From Streptomyces iakyrus (GTDB lineage: Bacteria; Actinomycetota; Actinomycetes; Streptomycetales; Streptomycetaceae), in assembly GCF_000717055.1 (NCBI RefSeq), contig NZ_JNXI01000034.1:1-64000 (forward strand): a stretch of DNA of 64,000 nucleotides, in the 5' to 3' direction. The translations under genes were made by a program, and so were the position numbers. Below are positions 26,857 to 35,345 of this stretch, piece after piece. Under the pieces are notes generated by a model. That model saw only the letters and a list, made by a program, of their open reading frames with translations, was not told the origin of the DNA and did no database searches. The first letter of the stretch is position 1. Each line of letters starts with the position of its first letter.

Positions 26857-27690
26857 TCAGCGGGTGTGTTCGGTGAACCTCCGCGCCGTCTCGGCCAGGA
26901 CCTCCTGGCCGTCCCGTGCCCACAGGGCGTCGTTGAACAGCTCCACCTCGATGGCGCCGGTGTAGCCGGCCGCCTCCACGTGGTCCTGCCACTCCCGCAT
27001 GTCGATCGACCCGTCGCCGATCTGGCCGCGGCCGGTGAGGACGCCCTCGGGGAGGGGAGTCGTCCAGTCGGCGAGCTGGAAGGTGTGGATACGGCCGCCC
27101 GCGCCAGCCCGGGCGATCTGCGCGGGGGCGGTGTCGTCCCACCAGATGTGGTAGGTGTCGACCGTGACGCCGACCTGGTGCGCCGGGAAGCGTTCGGCGA
27201 GGTCGAGGGCCTGGGCCAGGGTCGACACCACACAGCGGTCCGAGGCGTACATGGGGTGCAGCGGCTCGATGGCCAGCCGGACGCCGTGCCGCTCCGCGTA
27301 CGGGCCCAGTTCCGACAGGGCGTCGGCGATGCGCTCGCGGGCGCCGTGCAGGTCCTTCGAGCCCGCGGGAAGCCCGCCCGAGACCAGGACCAGCGTGTCC
27401 GTGCCCAGCGTCGCCGCCTCGTCGATCGCGCGGCGGTTGTCGGCCAGGGCCTCGGCGCGCTCCGCCGGGTCGATCGCCGTGAAGAACCCGCCCCGGCACA
27501 ACGTCGTCACCGTCAGCCCGGCGTCCCGCACCAGCTTCGCCGTGGCCTCCAGGCCGAACGCCTGCACCGGCTCGCGCCAGAGCCCCACGTTGCGGATGCC
27601 CAGCCGGGCGCAGCCGTCGGCCAGTTCCGGCAGCGACAGCTGCTTCACCGTCATCTGGTTGATGGAGAAGCGTTCCAGGGACCCGCTCAC
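26857..27690 (-). CDS. Sugar-phosphate isomerase/epimerase (TIM barrel)
   Basis: A 277 aa AP-endonuclease-2/xylose-isomerase-like TIM barrel. Metal-binding residues appear in LAIEPLHPMY (Glu, about 150-160), VTVDTYHIWW (Asp/His) and the late VELFND (Glu). Family members isomerise or epimerise keto-sugars and inositol derivatives. It is the last gene of a three-gene operon whose GTG start overlaps the upstream stop (GTGA). The pathway is probably breakdown of a sugar or cyclitol. Confidence 0.85.
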   Translation of the reverse strand: MSGSLERFSINQMTVKQLSLPELADGCARLGIRNVGLWREPVQAFGLEATAKLVRDAGLTVTTLCRGGFFTAIDPAERAEALADNRRAIDEAATLGTDTLVLVSGGLPAGSKDLHGARERIADALSELGPYAERHGVRLAIEPLHPMYASDRCVVSTLAQALDLAERFPAHQVGVTVDTYHIWWDDTAPAQIARAGAGGRIHTFQLADWTTPLPEGVLTGRGQIGDGSIDMREWQDHVEAAGYTGAIEVELFNDALWARDGQEVLAETARRFTEHTR

Positions 27691-28838
27691 TGGTTCACCC
27701 CGTACACGCTCAGCAGCGTCTTCATCCGTTCCTCCGCGAGCTTCGGGTCGGGGAACAGCCCCAGTCCGTCGGCCAGTTCGTAGGCCGTCGCGAAGTGCGG
27801 CAGCGAGCGTGCCGACTGCAGGCCGCCGACCATCGTGAAGTGCGTCTGGTGGCCCGCCAGCCAGGCCAGGAAGACCACGCCCGTCTTGTAGAAGCGGGTC
27901 GGGGTCTGGAACAGGTGCCGGGAGAGCCCGACCGTGGGGTCGAGCAGATCGCGGAAGCCCCGCACGTCGCCGGTGTCCAGGACCCGGACCGCCTGCGCCG
28001 CCAGCGGGCCCAGCGGGTCGAAGATGCCGAGCAGCGCGTGGCTGAAGCCCTGCTCGTCGCCCGCGATCAGCTCGGGGTAGTTGAAGTCGTCGCCCGTGTA
28101 GCAGCGCACGCCCTTCGGGAGCCGGCGGCGGATGTCGATCTCGCGCTGGGCGTCCAGCAGGGAGACCTTGATGCCGTCGACCTTGTCCGGGTGGGCGGCG
28201 ATCACGTCCAGGAAGGTGTCCGTCGCCGCGTCCAGGTCGGCCGACCCCCAGTAGCCCTCCAGGGCCGGGTCGAACATCGGGCCCAGCCAGTGCAGGACCA
28301 CCGGCTCGGCGGCCTGGCGCAGCAGGTGGCCGTAGACCTCCAGGTAGTCCTCCGGCCCGGAGGCCGCCGCCGCGAGCGCCCGGGACGCCATCAGGATGGC
28401 CTGCGCGCCGGACTCCTCGACGAGGGCGAGCTGCTCCTCGTAGGCCGCGCGGACCTCCGCGAGCGAGCCGGAGGCGATCTGGTCGGTGCCCACGCCGCAG
28501 GCGATGCGGCCGCCGACCGACGTGGCCTCGGCCGCCGACCGGCGGATCAGCTCCGCCGCGCCAGCCCAGTCCAGGCCCATGCCGCGCTGGGCGGTGTCCA
28601 TGGCCTCGGCGACGCCGAGACCGTGCGACCACAGGTGGCGGCGGAAGGCGAGGGTGGCGTCCCAGTCGACCGCGGCGGGCGAGTCGGGGGAGACGTCCGC
28701 GAACGGGTCGGCGACGACGTGCGCGGCCGAGAAGACCGTGCGGGAGGTGAAGGGCGTCCCGGCGGTCACGGCCAGGGGCTCGGTGCGGGGCTCGTAGGTC
28801 CGCAACGCCCCGTCGGCGCCGGGAAGTCGGATGGTCAC
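27687..28838 (-). CDS. DUF993 dihydrodipicolinate synthase-like aldolase
   Basis: A 383 aa TIM-barrel protein of the DUF993 family, related to DapA-type class I aldolases. Key features are DWDATLAFRRHLWSHGLGVAEAMDTAQ, the KVDGIKVSLL segment (Lys at the position of the Schiff-base strand) and the long C-terminal HFATAYELADGL region. Substrate is unknown. It overlaps the genes on both sides by four bases, so translation of the operon is tightly coupled, and it probably cleaves a sugar acid made by the upstream oxidoreductase. Confidence 0.85.
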   Translation of the reverse strand: MTIRLPGADGALRTYEPRTEPLAVTAGTPFTSRTVFSAAHVVADPFADVSPDSPAAVDWDATLAFRRHLWSHGLGVAEAMDTAQRGMGLDWAGAAELIRRSAAEATSVGGRIACGVGTDQIASGSLAEVRAAYEEQLALVEESGAQAILMASRALAAAASGPEDYLEVYGHLLRQAAEPVVLHWLGPMFDPALEGYWGSADLDAATDTFLDVIAAHPDKVDGIKVSLLDAQREIDIRRRLPKGVRCYTGDDFNYPELIAGDEQGFSHALLGIFDPLGPLAAQAVRVLDTGDVRGFRDLLDPTVGLSRHLFQTPTRFYKTGVVFLAWLAGHQTHFTMVGGLQSARSLPHFATAYELADGLGLFPDPKLAEERMKTLLSVYGVNQ

Positions 28839-29986
28839 AGCGCGATCTCCGGCACGTCGAGACGGCGGCCCTCCGCCGAGGACTTCAGGCCCAGCTCGGC
28901 GAGCTGGACACCGCGGGCACCGGCCAGCAGGTCCCAGTGGTAGGGCGCGTCGGCGTAGACGTGCCGCAGGAACAGCTCCCACTGGGCCTTGAAGCCGTTG
29001 TCGAACTCGGCGTTGTCCGGGACCTCCTGCCACTGGTCGCGGAAGACCTCGGTGGCGGGGATGTCCGGGTTCCAGACCGGCTTGGGGGTGGCGCTGCGGT
29101 GCTGGGCACGGCAGTTCCTGAGTCCGGCCACCGCCGAGCCCTCCGTGCCGTCCACCTGGAACTCCACCAGCTCGTCGCGGTTGACGCGCACGGCCCAGGA
29201 GGAGTTGATCTGGGCGATCGCGCCGCCTTCGAGCTCGAAGATGCCGTAGGCGGCGTCGTCGGCGGTGGCGTCGTACGGCTTGCCGTTCTCGTCCCAGCGC
29301 TGCGGGATGTGCGTGGCGGTGAGCGCCTGGACGGACTTCACCCGGCCGAACAGCTCGTGCAGCACGTACTCCCAGTGCGGGAACATGTCGACGACGATGC
29401 CGCCGCCGTCCTCGGAGCGGTAGTTCCAGGACGGGCGCTGGGCGTCCTGCCAGTCGCCTTCGAAGACCCAGTAGCCGAACTCGCCGCGCACGGACAGGAT
29501 CCGGCCGAAGAAGCCGCCGTCGATCAGGCGCTTCAGCTTCAGCAGGCCCGGGAGGAACAGCTTGTCCTGGACGACGCCGTGCTTGATGCCGGCCTCGTTC
29601 GCCAGCCGGGCGAGGTCCAGGGCGCCGTCGAGGCCGGTGGCGGTGGGCTTCTCGGTGTAGATGTGCTTGCCGGCCGCGATGGCCTTCTTCAGGGCCTGCT
29701 CACGGGCGGAGGTGACCTGCGCGTCGAAGTAGATGTCCACCGTCTCGTCGGCGAGGACCGCGTCCACGTCCGTCGAGACGTGCTCCAGCCCGTGCTGCTC
29801 GGCCATCGCCTTCAGCGCGTGCTCCCGGCGGCCCACCAGGATCGGCTCGGGCCACAGCACCGTGCCGTCGCCGAGGTCGAGGCCGCCCTGCTCGCGGAGG
29901 GCGAGGATGGAGCGGACCAGGTGCTGGCGGTAGCCCATGCGCCCGGTCACGCCGTTCATGGCGATTCGCACCGTCTTGCGTGTCAA
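28835..29986 (-). CDS. Gfo/Idh/MocA-family oxidoreductase
   Basis: A 383 aa NAD(P)-dependent dehydrogenase. The N-terminal Rossmann motif is MNGVTGRMGY; the EKPTATG motif (about 117-123) holds the conserved Lys of the family, and the C-terminal domain shows WEYVLHELFGRV. Members oxidise sugars or inositols. The likely start is TTG 29986, six bases after GAAGGGA; GTG 29974 is an alternative. It is first in an operon divergent from a LacI regulator. Confidence 0.9.
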   Translation of the reverse strand: MTRKTVRIAMNGVTGRMGYRQHLVRSILALREQGGLDLGDGTVLWPEPILVGRREHALKAMAEQHGLEHVSTDVDAVLADETVDIYFDAQVTSAREQALKKAIAAGKHIYTEKPTATGLDGALDLARLANEAGIKHGVVQDKLFLPGLLKLKRLIDGGFFGRILSVRGEFGYWVFEGDWQDAQRPSWNYRSEDGGGIVVDMFPHWEYVLHELFGRVKSVQALTATHIPQRWDENGKPYDATADDAAYGIFELEGGAIAQINSSWAVRVNRDELVEFQVDGTEGSAVAGLRNCRAQHRSATPKPVWNPDIPATEVFRDQWQEVPDNAEFDNGFKAQWELFLRHVYADAPYHWDLLAGARGVQLAELGLKSSAEGRRLDVPEIAL

Positions 29987-30076
29987 CGTCGTTCCCTTCG
30001 TACGCGGTCGCGGCGCCGCGTACGCCCCACCCGTCACAGCCGGCCCGGGAGCCGCCGGCTAACTGGTGAGCGTTGC

Positions 30077-30095
30077 AGCAAGCGCTTTCTATATA
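30077..30095 (-). promoter_or_regulatory. LacI-type operator overlapping the operon promoter
   Basis: AGCAAGCGCTTTC (30077-30089) contains the palindrome AAGCGCTT (30080-30087), a core typical of LacI-family operators. It directly abuts TATATA (30090-30095), a -10-like hexamer for the minus-strand operon that starts at 29986. The divergent LacI gene at 30325 is the natural regulator. Confidence 0.55.
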
Positions 30096-30324
30096 CGGAG
30101 AAGCTAGCCTCTGAACCGCGGTCCGGACAAGACCGTGACCAGGACGAGTTGTTCGAGGGGGCGAACAACAGGGGGTCGGGGGCTTAAGGTCTGCTCGGAA
30201 CCTTGGCCATTGGTTCGCCGGGGCGGGGGCGGTCGACCTGCTGATCCGTGCGGAACCATGTCCGGTGGTCCGGGTGTGTACGAGGGCGGAGACGAGACGA
30301 GATGCGCGACCGGAGGACGACGAG

Positions 30325-31374
30325 ATGACGGTGACCCTGGCGGACGTGGCGGCCCGCGCCCAGGTCTCACCCGCGACGGTGTCGCGCGTGCTGAACGGGA
30401 ACTACCCCGTGGCGGCCTCCACCCGCGAGCGGGTGCTGAAGGCCGTGGACGAGCTGGACTACGTGCTCAACGGGCCCGCGAGCGCCCTGGCCGCCGCCAC
30501 CTCCGACCTGGTCGGGATCCTGGTGAACGACATCGCCGACCCGTTCTTCGGGATCATGGCGAGCGCCATCCAGGCCGAGATCGGCGGGCCGGGCGGCCGT
30601 GCGGGCGGGGAGAGACTCGCGGTGGTCTGCAACACGGGCGGCTCACCCGAACGGGAGCTGACCTACCTCACGCTGCTTCAGCGGCAGCGGGCCGCGGCCG
30701 TGGTGCTGACCGGCGGGGCGATCGAGGACGCGGCGCACCAGGCGGCGATGGACGCCAAGGTGCGCAAGCTGGGGGAGGCCGGGACACGGGTCGTGCTGTG
30801 CGGACGCCCGCCGGCGCCGGACACCGGGGCCATCGCGCTGACCTTCGACAACCGCGGTGGCGGGCAGGAGCTGACCGAGCACCTCATCGGGCTCGGGCAC
30901 CGGCGGCTCGGCTACATCGCGGGCCCCGAGGAGCGGACGACCACGCGGCACCGGCTGGAAGGGCACCGGGCCGCGCTGGCCGCGCACGGCATCGAGGAGG
31001 ACCCCCGGTGGACGGTGCACGGACGCTACGACCGGCGGTCCGGCTACGAGGCGACGCTGGAGCTGCTGCGGCGTGACCCGTCGCTGACGGCGGTCGTCGC
31101 GGCGAACGACTCCGTCGCACTGGGGGCCTGCGCCGCGCTGCGCGACTCGGGCCTGCGGATCCCGGAGGACGTGTCGGTGGCGGGCTTCGACGACCTGCCG
31201 TTCAGCATCGACGCGGTGCCGTCGCTGACGACCGTGCGGCTGCCGCTGGCGGAGGCGGGTGCCCGGGCCGGACGGATCGCCATGGGCCGCGAGGAGGCGC
31301 CGCCCGGGGGGATCGCTTCGGTGCGGGGCGAGTTGATGGTGCGCGGGTCCTCCGGGGTGCCGCGGGCCTCTTAG
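30325..31374 (+). CDS. LacI-family transcriptional regulator
   Basis: A 349 aa repressor-type protein. The N-terminal HTH (VTLADVAARAQVSPATVSRV, 2-21) and hinge helix (about 48-58) are followed by a periplasmic-binding-like effector domain with GLGHRRLGYIAG and VAGFDDLPFS motifs. ATG 30325 follows GGAGG. It faces the oxidoreductase-DUF993-TIM operon, and its operator overlaps the promoter of that operon, so it should derepress the operon when its sugar ligand is present. Its stop codon lies in a 26-base tandem duplication. Confidence 0.93.
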   Translation: MTVTLADVAARAQVSPATVSRVLNGNYPVAASTRERVLKAVDELDYVLNGPASALAAATSDLVGILVNDIADPFFGIMASAIQAEIGGPGGRAGGERLAVVCNTGGSPERELTYLTLLQRQRAAAVVLTGGAIEDAAHQAAMDAKVRKLGEAGTRVVLCGRPPAPDTGAIALTFDNRGGGQELTEHLIGLGHRRLGYIAGPEERTTTRHRLEGHRAALAAHGIEEDPRWTVHGRYDRRSGYEATLELLRRDPSLTAVVAANDSVALGACAALRDSGLRIPEDVSVAGFDDLPFSIDAVPSLTTVRLPLAEAGARAGRIAMGREEAPPGGIASVRGELMVRGSSGVPRAS

Positions 31375-31416
31375 CAGCCGGGGCCTGGAGAGCCTCTTGG
31401 CAGCCGGGGCCTGGAG
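31366..31416 (+). repeat. 26-base tandem duplication at the LacI gene end
   Basis: Two 25-base copies (31366-31390 and 31392-31416) differ at one base. The first contains the TAG stop of the LacI gene; in the second it reads TGG. It looks like a slippage duplication, with no evident function. Confidence 0.7.
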
Positions 31417-31484
31417 GCGGGGGCGGTGCGAGGCCTGCCGTCCCCATGCCCCTGCGCCCCCGCTTCGGCCCGGACGTCCCCGCG

Positions 31485-32057
31485 TCAGCGAACGACGTCG
31501 AAGACGTTCTTCTGGATCCCGTTGGCGTAGGCCTCGTGCTCGACGAGCCGCAGCTTCTGGGTGTCCTTGTCCGTGGCGCTGAAGAGCCGCTTGCCCGCGC
31601 CGAGCAGAAGCGGAAAGACGAGCAGGTGGTAGCGGTCGATCAGGCCGGCGTCCGAAAGGGCCTGGTTGAGTGAGGCGCTGCCGTGGACGATGATCGGGCC
31701 GCCCTCGGTCTCCTTCAGCGCGGCGACCTCGTCGAGCGAGCGCAGGATCACCGTCTCGCCCCAGTTCGACACCAGGTTCTCCTCGGCGAGGGTGGTGGAG
31801 ACGACGTACTTCGGCATCACGTTGTAGTCGGCGAATTCCTCCATGTCGGGCCATACCGGGCTGAACGCCTCATAGCTGAGGCGGCCCATCATCAGCGCGG
31901 TGGCCTCCTCCTGCTCCCGGCCTTTGATCTCGTACGCCTCGGGGAGGAACTCGACGTCCTTGAAGGTCCACCCGGAGTTCCGGTAACCGGGCTCGCCGCC
32001 CGGGGCCTCGACGACGCCGTCGAGCGAGATGAAAGCGGTGCTGATCAGGGTGCGCAT
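31485..32057 (-). CDS. Dihydrofolate reductase-fold (RibD-like) protein
   Basis: A 190 aa RibD C-terminal/DHFR-superfamily protein. The N-terminal ISLDGVVEAPGG, the MMGRLSYEAF segment (about 56-65), PKYVVSTTL and the late GPIIVHGSASL NADPH-binding loop mark the family. These proteins reduce small substrates, but their role is usually unknown. ATG 32057 follows GAGGAA. It is divergent from the MarR-GNAT gene. A second, distant paralogue lies at 36239-36886. Confidence 0.85.
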   Translation of the reverse strand: MRTLISTAFISLDGVVEAPGGEPGYRNSGWTFKDVEFLPEAYEIKGREQEEATALMMGRLSYEAFSPVWPDMEEFADYNVMPKYVVSTTLAEENLVSNWGETVILRSLDEVAALKETEGGPIIVHGSASLNQALSDAGLIDRYHLLVFPLLLGAGKRLFSATDKDTQKLRLVEHEAYANGIQKNVFDVVR

Positions 32058-32234
32058 GTCGGGTTCCTCGGTATCTCGTGACGGGTGCTCGGCGGATTCG
32101 TCCCTGCACGCTTCCACATCACTTGCGGCTGCGACGCACGAACACCCTTCCTGACCGCGGAACCCGGAGAAACTCATCGGCCGTCGCCCGGCCGCGGCAT
32201 CTCGTCCTGGTCTCCGGCGTCCCGGACGTCTAAG

Positions 32235-32278
32235 CTCGACCCCAGATATCTCTGACTGAGTCAAATATCGGGGTCGAG
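32235..32278 (+). promoter_or_regulatory. 44-base imperfect palindrome before the MarR-GNAT gene
   Basis: CTCGACCCC (32235-32243) pairs with GGGGTCGAG (32270-32278). Nested inside are GATAT/ATATC and TGACT-G-AGTCA (32253-32263), so almost the whole element is symmetric. It ends three bases before the start codon, where it could be an operator for the MarR domain or an RNA hairpin that covers the ribosome site. Confidence 0.6.
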
Positions 32279-32281
32279 ACC

Positions 32282-33247
32282 ATGACCGTCCAGGACATCC
32301 GCTCCTTCAACCGCTTCTACACGAACGTCATCGGAGCCCTCGACTACGGCCGCCGGCTCTACGCCCCCTACACCCTCACCGAGTCCCGCGTCCTCTACGA
32401 GCTGGCGCACGCGCCCCGTACCGACGCCGCCGACCTGCGGGCCCAGCTGCACCTGGACGCCGGGTACCTGACGCGCATCCTGAACAAGTTCGAGCAGGAC
32501 GGGCTGGTCGAGCGCGGCCCCTCCGAGACGGACCCGCGCCGTCGCAGCGTCACGCTCACCACACCCGGCCGGGAGGCCGCCGCCCTGCTCGACGAGCGGG
32601 CACGGCAGGCGGTCGGGGAGATGCTGGACACGGTCAGCGCCGAGGACCGGCCGCGGCTCGCGGAGGCCATGCGGACCGTCCGGACGATCCTGGGCGAGAG
32701 CCGCGTCCCGCGCCCCGAGGACGTGGTCCTGCGCGAGCCCGCCCCCGGCGACCTCGGCTGGATCGTCCAGCGCAATGCCGCGCTGTACGCCGCCGAGTAC
32801 GGCTGGAACGCCGACTACGAGGGCCTGGTCGCGCGGATCGTCGCCGACTACGCCGAGGACCACGAGCCGCGCCGGGAGCGGACGTGGATCGCCGAGCTGG
32901 ACGGCCGGCCGGTGGGCTGCGTGATGTGTGTCCGGGACGACGCGTCCGGCGCCGCCCGGCTGCGGCTCCTGCTCGTCGAGCCGGACGCGCGCGGCCTCGG
33001 CATCGGCGACCGCCTGGTGGGGACGCTCGTCGGCTTCGCGCGCGACGCCGGCTACCGCGAGGTCGTCCTGTGGACGAACGACGTCCTCGCCGCGGCCCGC
33101 CGCATCTACCGGCGCCACGGTTTCGTCCTTGTCGCGGAGAAACCGCACCACTCTTTCGGCCGGGATCTGGTCGGCCAGGACTGGCGACTGGATCTTCACG
33201 CAACACCCGGGGGACGGAGGGGAGTCGCAGGCGGGGGTGCCGGGTAG
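32282..33247 (+). CDS. MarR-type HTH fused to a GNAT acetyltransferase
   Basis: A 321 aa two-domain protein. Residues about 1-140 form a MarR winged helix (ESRVLYELAHA, DLRAQLHLDAGYLTRILNKF, then the wing TDPRRRSVTLT). Residues about 145-300 form a GNAT domain with the acetyl-CoA loop EPDARGLGIGDRL and the strand-helix LWTNDVLAAARRIYRRHGF. Such fusions exist in many bacteria, where the protein both senses and acetylates a small molecule or protein. A 44-base palindrome upstream may be its own operator. Confidence 0.9.
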   Translation: MTVQDIRSFNRFYTNVIGALDYGRRLYAPYTLTESRVLYELAHAPRTDAADLRAQLHLDAGYLTRILNKFEQDGLVERGPSETDPRRRSVTLTTPGREAAALLDERARQAVGEMLDTVSAEDRPRLAEAMRTVRTILGESRVPRPEDVVLREPAPGDLGWIVQRNAALYAAEYGWNADYEGLVARIVADYAEDHEPRRERTWIAELDGRPVGCVMCVRDDASGAARLRLLLVEPDARGLGIGDRLVGTLVGFARDAGYREVVLWTNDVLAAARRIYRRHGFVLVAEKPHHSFGRDLVGQDWRLDLHATPGGRRGVAGGGAG

Positions 33248-33258
33248 ATTCCGTCCAC

Positions 33259-34062
33259 ATGAAGCTGGCGTTCTCCACCCTCGGTGTCCCTGGCCTGCCC
33301 CTGCCCGACGTCCTGCGCCTCGCGACCGCCCACGGCTATCACGGCGTGGAACTGCGCACCCATCCCGAGGAACCGGTCCACACCGGCCTCGGCCCCGCCG
33401 AACGGGCGGACGTCGCGGCCGAGTTCAAGGGAGCGGGCGTAGAGCTCCTGGGCCTGGCGGGCTACGCACAGGTCGCCGCGCCGGGCGACGACGAGCCCGT
33501 CCTGGCCGAGATCCGTGCCCTCGTCGACCTGGCCCACGACCTGGGAGCCCCGTACGTCCGGGTCTTCCCCGGCGGCGACCTCGACGTCCAGGCCCCCGAG
33601 GAGGCCGACGCGACGGCCGCCCGCCGCCTGGGCACGGCCGCCGAACACGCCAACGACCTGGGCGTCCGCATCCTCCTCGAAACCCACGACTCGCACCGCA
33701 CCGCCGCCGACGCGATGCGGATCCTCGGCCTCGTCGGCCACCGCCAGGTCGGCGCCCTCTGGGACGTGATGCACACCTGGCTCGGCGGCGAACAGCCCTC
33801 CGAGACCTACGCGGCCCTCTCCCCGCACCTCGGCTACGTCCAGGTCAAGGACATCGCCTCCCCCGACGACACGACCCCCCTGCCCCTCGGCGCGGGCGTC
33901 CTCCCACTCGCCGAATGCGTCGAGGTCCTCTCCCGCCACGGCTGGGACGGCTGGCTCTGCTGGGAGTACGAGAAGCGCTGGTACGAGGACGCGGCGCCGC
34001 TGCCCGACCTCCTGGGACCGGGGCGCGAGCACCTGAGCAGGTTGCTGAACGAGTCGGCGTGA
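33259..34062 (+). CDS. Sugar-phosphate isomerase/epimerase (TIM barrel)
   Basis: A 267 aa xylose-isomerase-like TIM barrel, distinct from the one at 26857. Metal ligands appear as Glu in ILLETHDSH, Asp/His in ALWDVMHTW, and His/Asp late in LGYVQVKD plus WEYEK. The substrate is unknown. Only 11 bases separate it from the MarR-GNAT gene. TAGATT (33245-33250) eight bases before ATG suggests an extra leaderless promoter. Confidence 0.85.
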   Translation: MKLAFSTLGVPGLPLPDVLRLATAHGYHGVELRTHPEEPVHTGLGPAERADVAAEFKGAGVELLGLAGYAQVAAPGDDEPVLAEIRALVDLAHDLGAPYVRVFPGGDLDVQAPEEADATAARRLGTAAEHANDLGVRILLETHDSHRTAADAMRILGLVGHRQVGALWDVMHTWLGGEQPSETYAALSPHLGYVQVKDIASPDDTTPLPLGAGVLPLAECVEVLSRHGWDGWLCWEYEKRWYEDAAPLPDLLGPGREHLSRLLNESA

Positions 34063-34297
34063 CGCCCGGCCCCGGGCGGACCGGGCGGTCCCGCTCGCCA
34101 GGACCGTCGGCGGCCGCCCGGGCCGGCAGGCCGGCGACAGTATCCGTGCAGGTCAGGGGGTGCTGTCGCGTCCTGCCGGAGGCGTCGGTCACTTTGGCGA
34201 GCCTCGCCCAGTCCCGGGACGCCCTCGCCGACTACATCGAGGCGGCCGAACGCGTGGGCGGCGAGAGCTACCCGCCCCTGGGTCTCACGCAGCCTGC
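34063..34297. other. Short gap with a possible gene remnant
   Basis: This interval lies between the TIM-barrel gene and DUF397. On the plus strand a frame ending at TAA 34299-34301 reads SRDALADYIEAAERVGGESY from about 34211, which is amphipathic and protein-like, but no good start or family could be assigned. It may be the tail of a lost gene. Confidence 0.3.
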
Positions 34298-34498
34298 CTA
34301 ACCCTTGATGTGCCCGTCCTTGACGGCGCTGACGAACGCGTCCCAGCCGCTCCGCGAGAAGACCAGGGCGGGACCATGGGCGGCTTTGCTGTCCCGCACC
34401 GGGACGCCGGGGTGGCCGGGGGCGACTTCGAGGCACTCAGCTTGGCTGCCGCCGCTGTAGCTGGACTTGAACCACCCGGTGTACTCACTGCTGATCAT
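34298..34498 (-). CDS. DUF397 protein
   Basis: A 66 aa protein of the DUF397 family, very common in streptomycetes. Hallmarks are WFKSSYSGGSQAECLEVA (about 9-26), VPVRDSKAAHGPAL and FSRSGWDAFVSAVK. These proteins normally follow an XRE (Scr1-type antitoxin-like) regulator and form a regulatory pair with it, in some cases tied to development. Here the upstream partner is a shortened frame whose end overlaps this gene by 14 bases. Confidence 0.9.
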   Translation of the reverse strand: MISSEYTGWFKSSYSGGSQAECLEVAPGHPGVPVRDSKAAHGPALVFSRSGWDAFVSAVKDGHIKG

Positions 34499-34682
34499 GC
34501 GCGTGATCCTCTGCTGCCGCCCTGACTAGGCCCACTGACTCCTGCTGCGACAACGCGTCGCTCAGAGCCAGAGCGTAAGCGGTCTGACAGGCACTCACCA
34601 GAGCCGGATCGTCCATCAGACGTCCCGTCTCGTACGCGTCGACGTATGCCACCGGCGTTCGAAGCATGCGGCGTTCGTCCAT
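34485..34682 (-). pseudogene. Truncated partner of DUF397, probable XRE regulator remnant
   Basis: A 65-codon frame directly upstream of DUF397 and overlapping it by 14 bases, the layout of XRE-DUF397 pairs. It reads MDERRMLRTPVAYVDAY and then ETGRLMDDPALVSACQTAYA: an acidic helical tail compatible with the C-terminal end of such a regulator. The roughly 200-residue HTH and sensor part is absent; a CGNR gene lies where it should be. There is no clear ribosome site. Either a remnant or a small independent protein. Confidence 0.45.
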
Positions 34683-34750
34683 CGGCCAAGGGTCGCGGAG
34701 AGCAGGGGCGCGCGGCTCGCCCGCAGGGCCCGGCCATGACCGGGACGGTG

Positions 34751-35332
34751 TCAGCGCTGCTCGGTGCGGCGGGCGTACGCCCGGGCCGCGCGGGCGCGGT
34801 CGCCGCAGCGGGTGGAGCACCACTGGCGGCGGCCGTGGCGGAGCAGGAAGCGGCTGCACGGCGGGGAGCCGCAGGCCGTGAGGCGTTCGGCCGCGGGGGA
34901 CGTGAGCAGATCCGCGGCGTCGGCGGCGAGGGTCGCCAGCGCGAGGTCGACGATCGCGGTGGTGGGGTGGGGGGTGGTCCGGTAGGGGCCGGTCCTGTCG
35001 TCCCACCGCAGCAGCGGGGCCGTCGGAACCCTGGTCATCGCGTCGTTGACCGCCGTCACCGCGGCGGGCAGGGCGGGTACGCCGTCGACGCGGGCGGCGA
35101 ACAGGGACCTGACCTGTTCGCGCAGGGACCGCAGCTGGGCCGCGCACATCTCCCGCATACCGGCGTCGACCGGGGCGAGGCCTCGCTGGGCCAGCCAGTG
35201 GTTCGTCTGGGCGGGCGTGCCCAGGAGGTCGAACGTGCGCCCGCCGGGCATGGCGATCGCGGTGTTGGCGAGGGCCAGGGAGGGGTGCTCTTCCTCGCCC
35301 TGCGCGGGCGGCGGGGCGGGTTGCTCGGTCAC
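34751..35332 (-). CDS. CGNR zinc-finger transcriptional regulator
   Basis: A 193 aa protein with an ABATE-type ligand domain (LALANTAIAMPGGRTFDLL, about 18-36) and a C-terminal CGNR zinc finger in variant form: ACGSPPCSRFLLRHG, then RRQWCSTRCGDRARAARAYA, with four Cys ligands. Such proteins are putative repressors. GTG 35332 follows GGAGGA. It is divergent from an MBL-fold gene across four repeats of CCGTGAGAAG type, its probable operators. Confidence 0.85.
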   Translation of the reverse strand: MTEQPAPPPAQGEEEHPSLALANTAIAMPGGRTFDLLGTPAQTNHWLAQRGLAPVDAGMREMCAAQLRSLREQVRSLFAARVDGVPALPAAVTAVNDAMTRVPTAPLLRWDDRTGPYRTTPHPTTAIVDLALATLAADAADLLTSPAAERLTACGSPPCSRFLLRHGRRQWCSTRCGDRARAARAYARRTEQR

Positions 35333-35345
35333 GGACTCCTCCATG

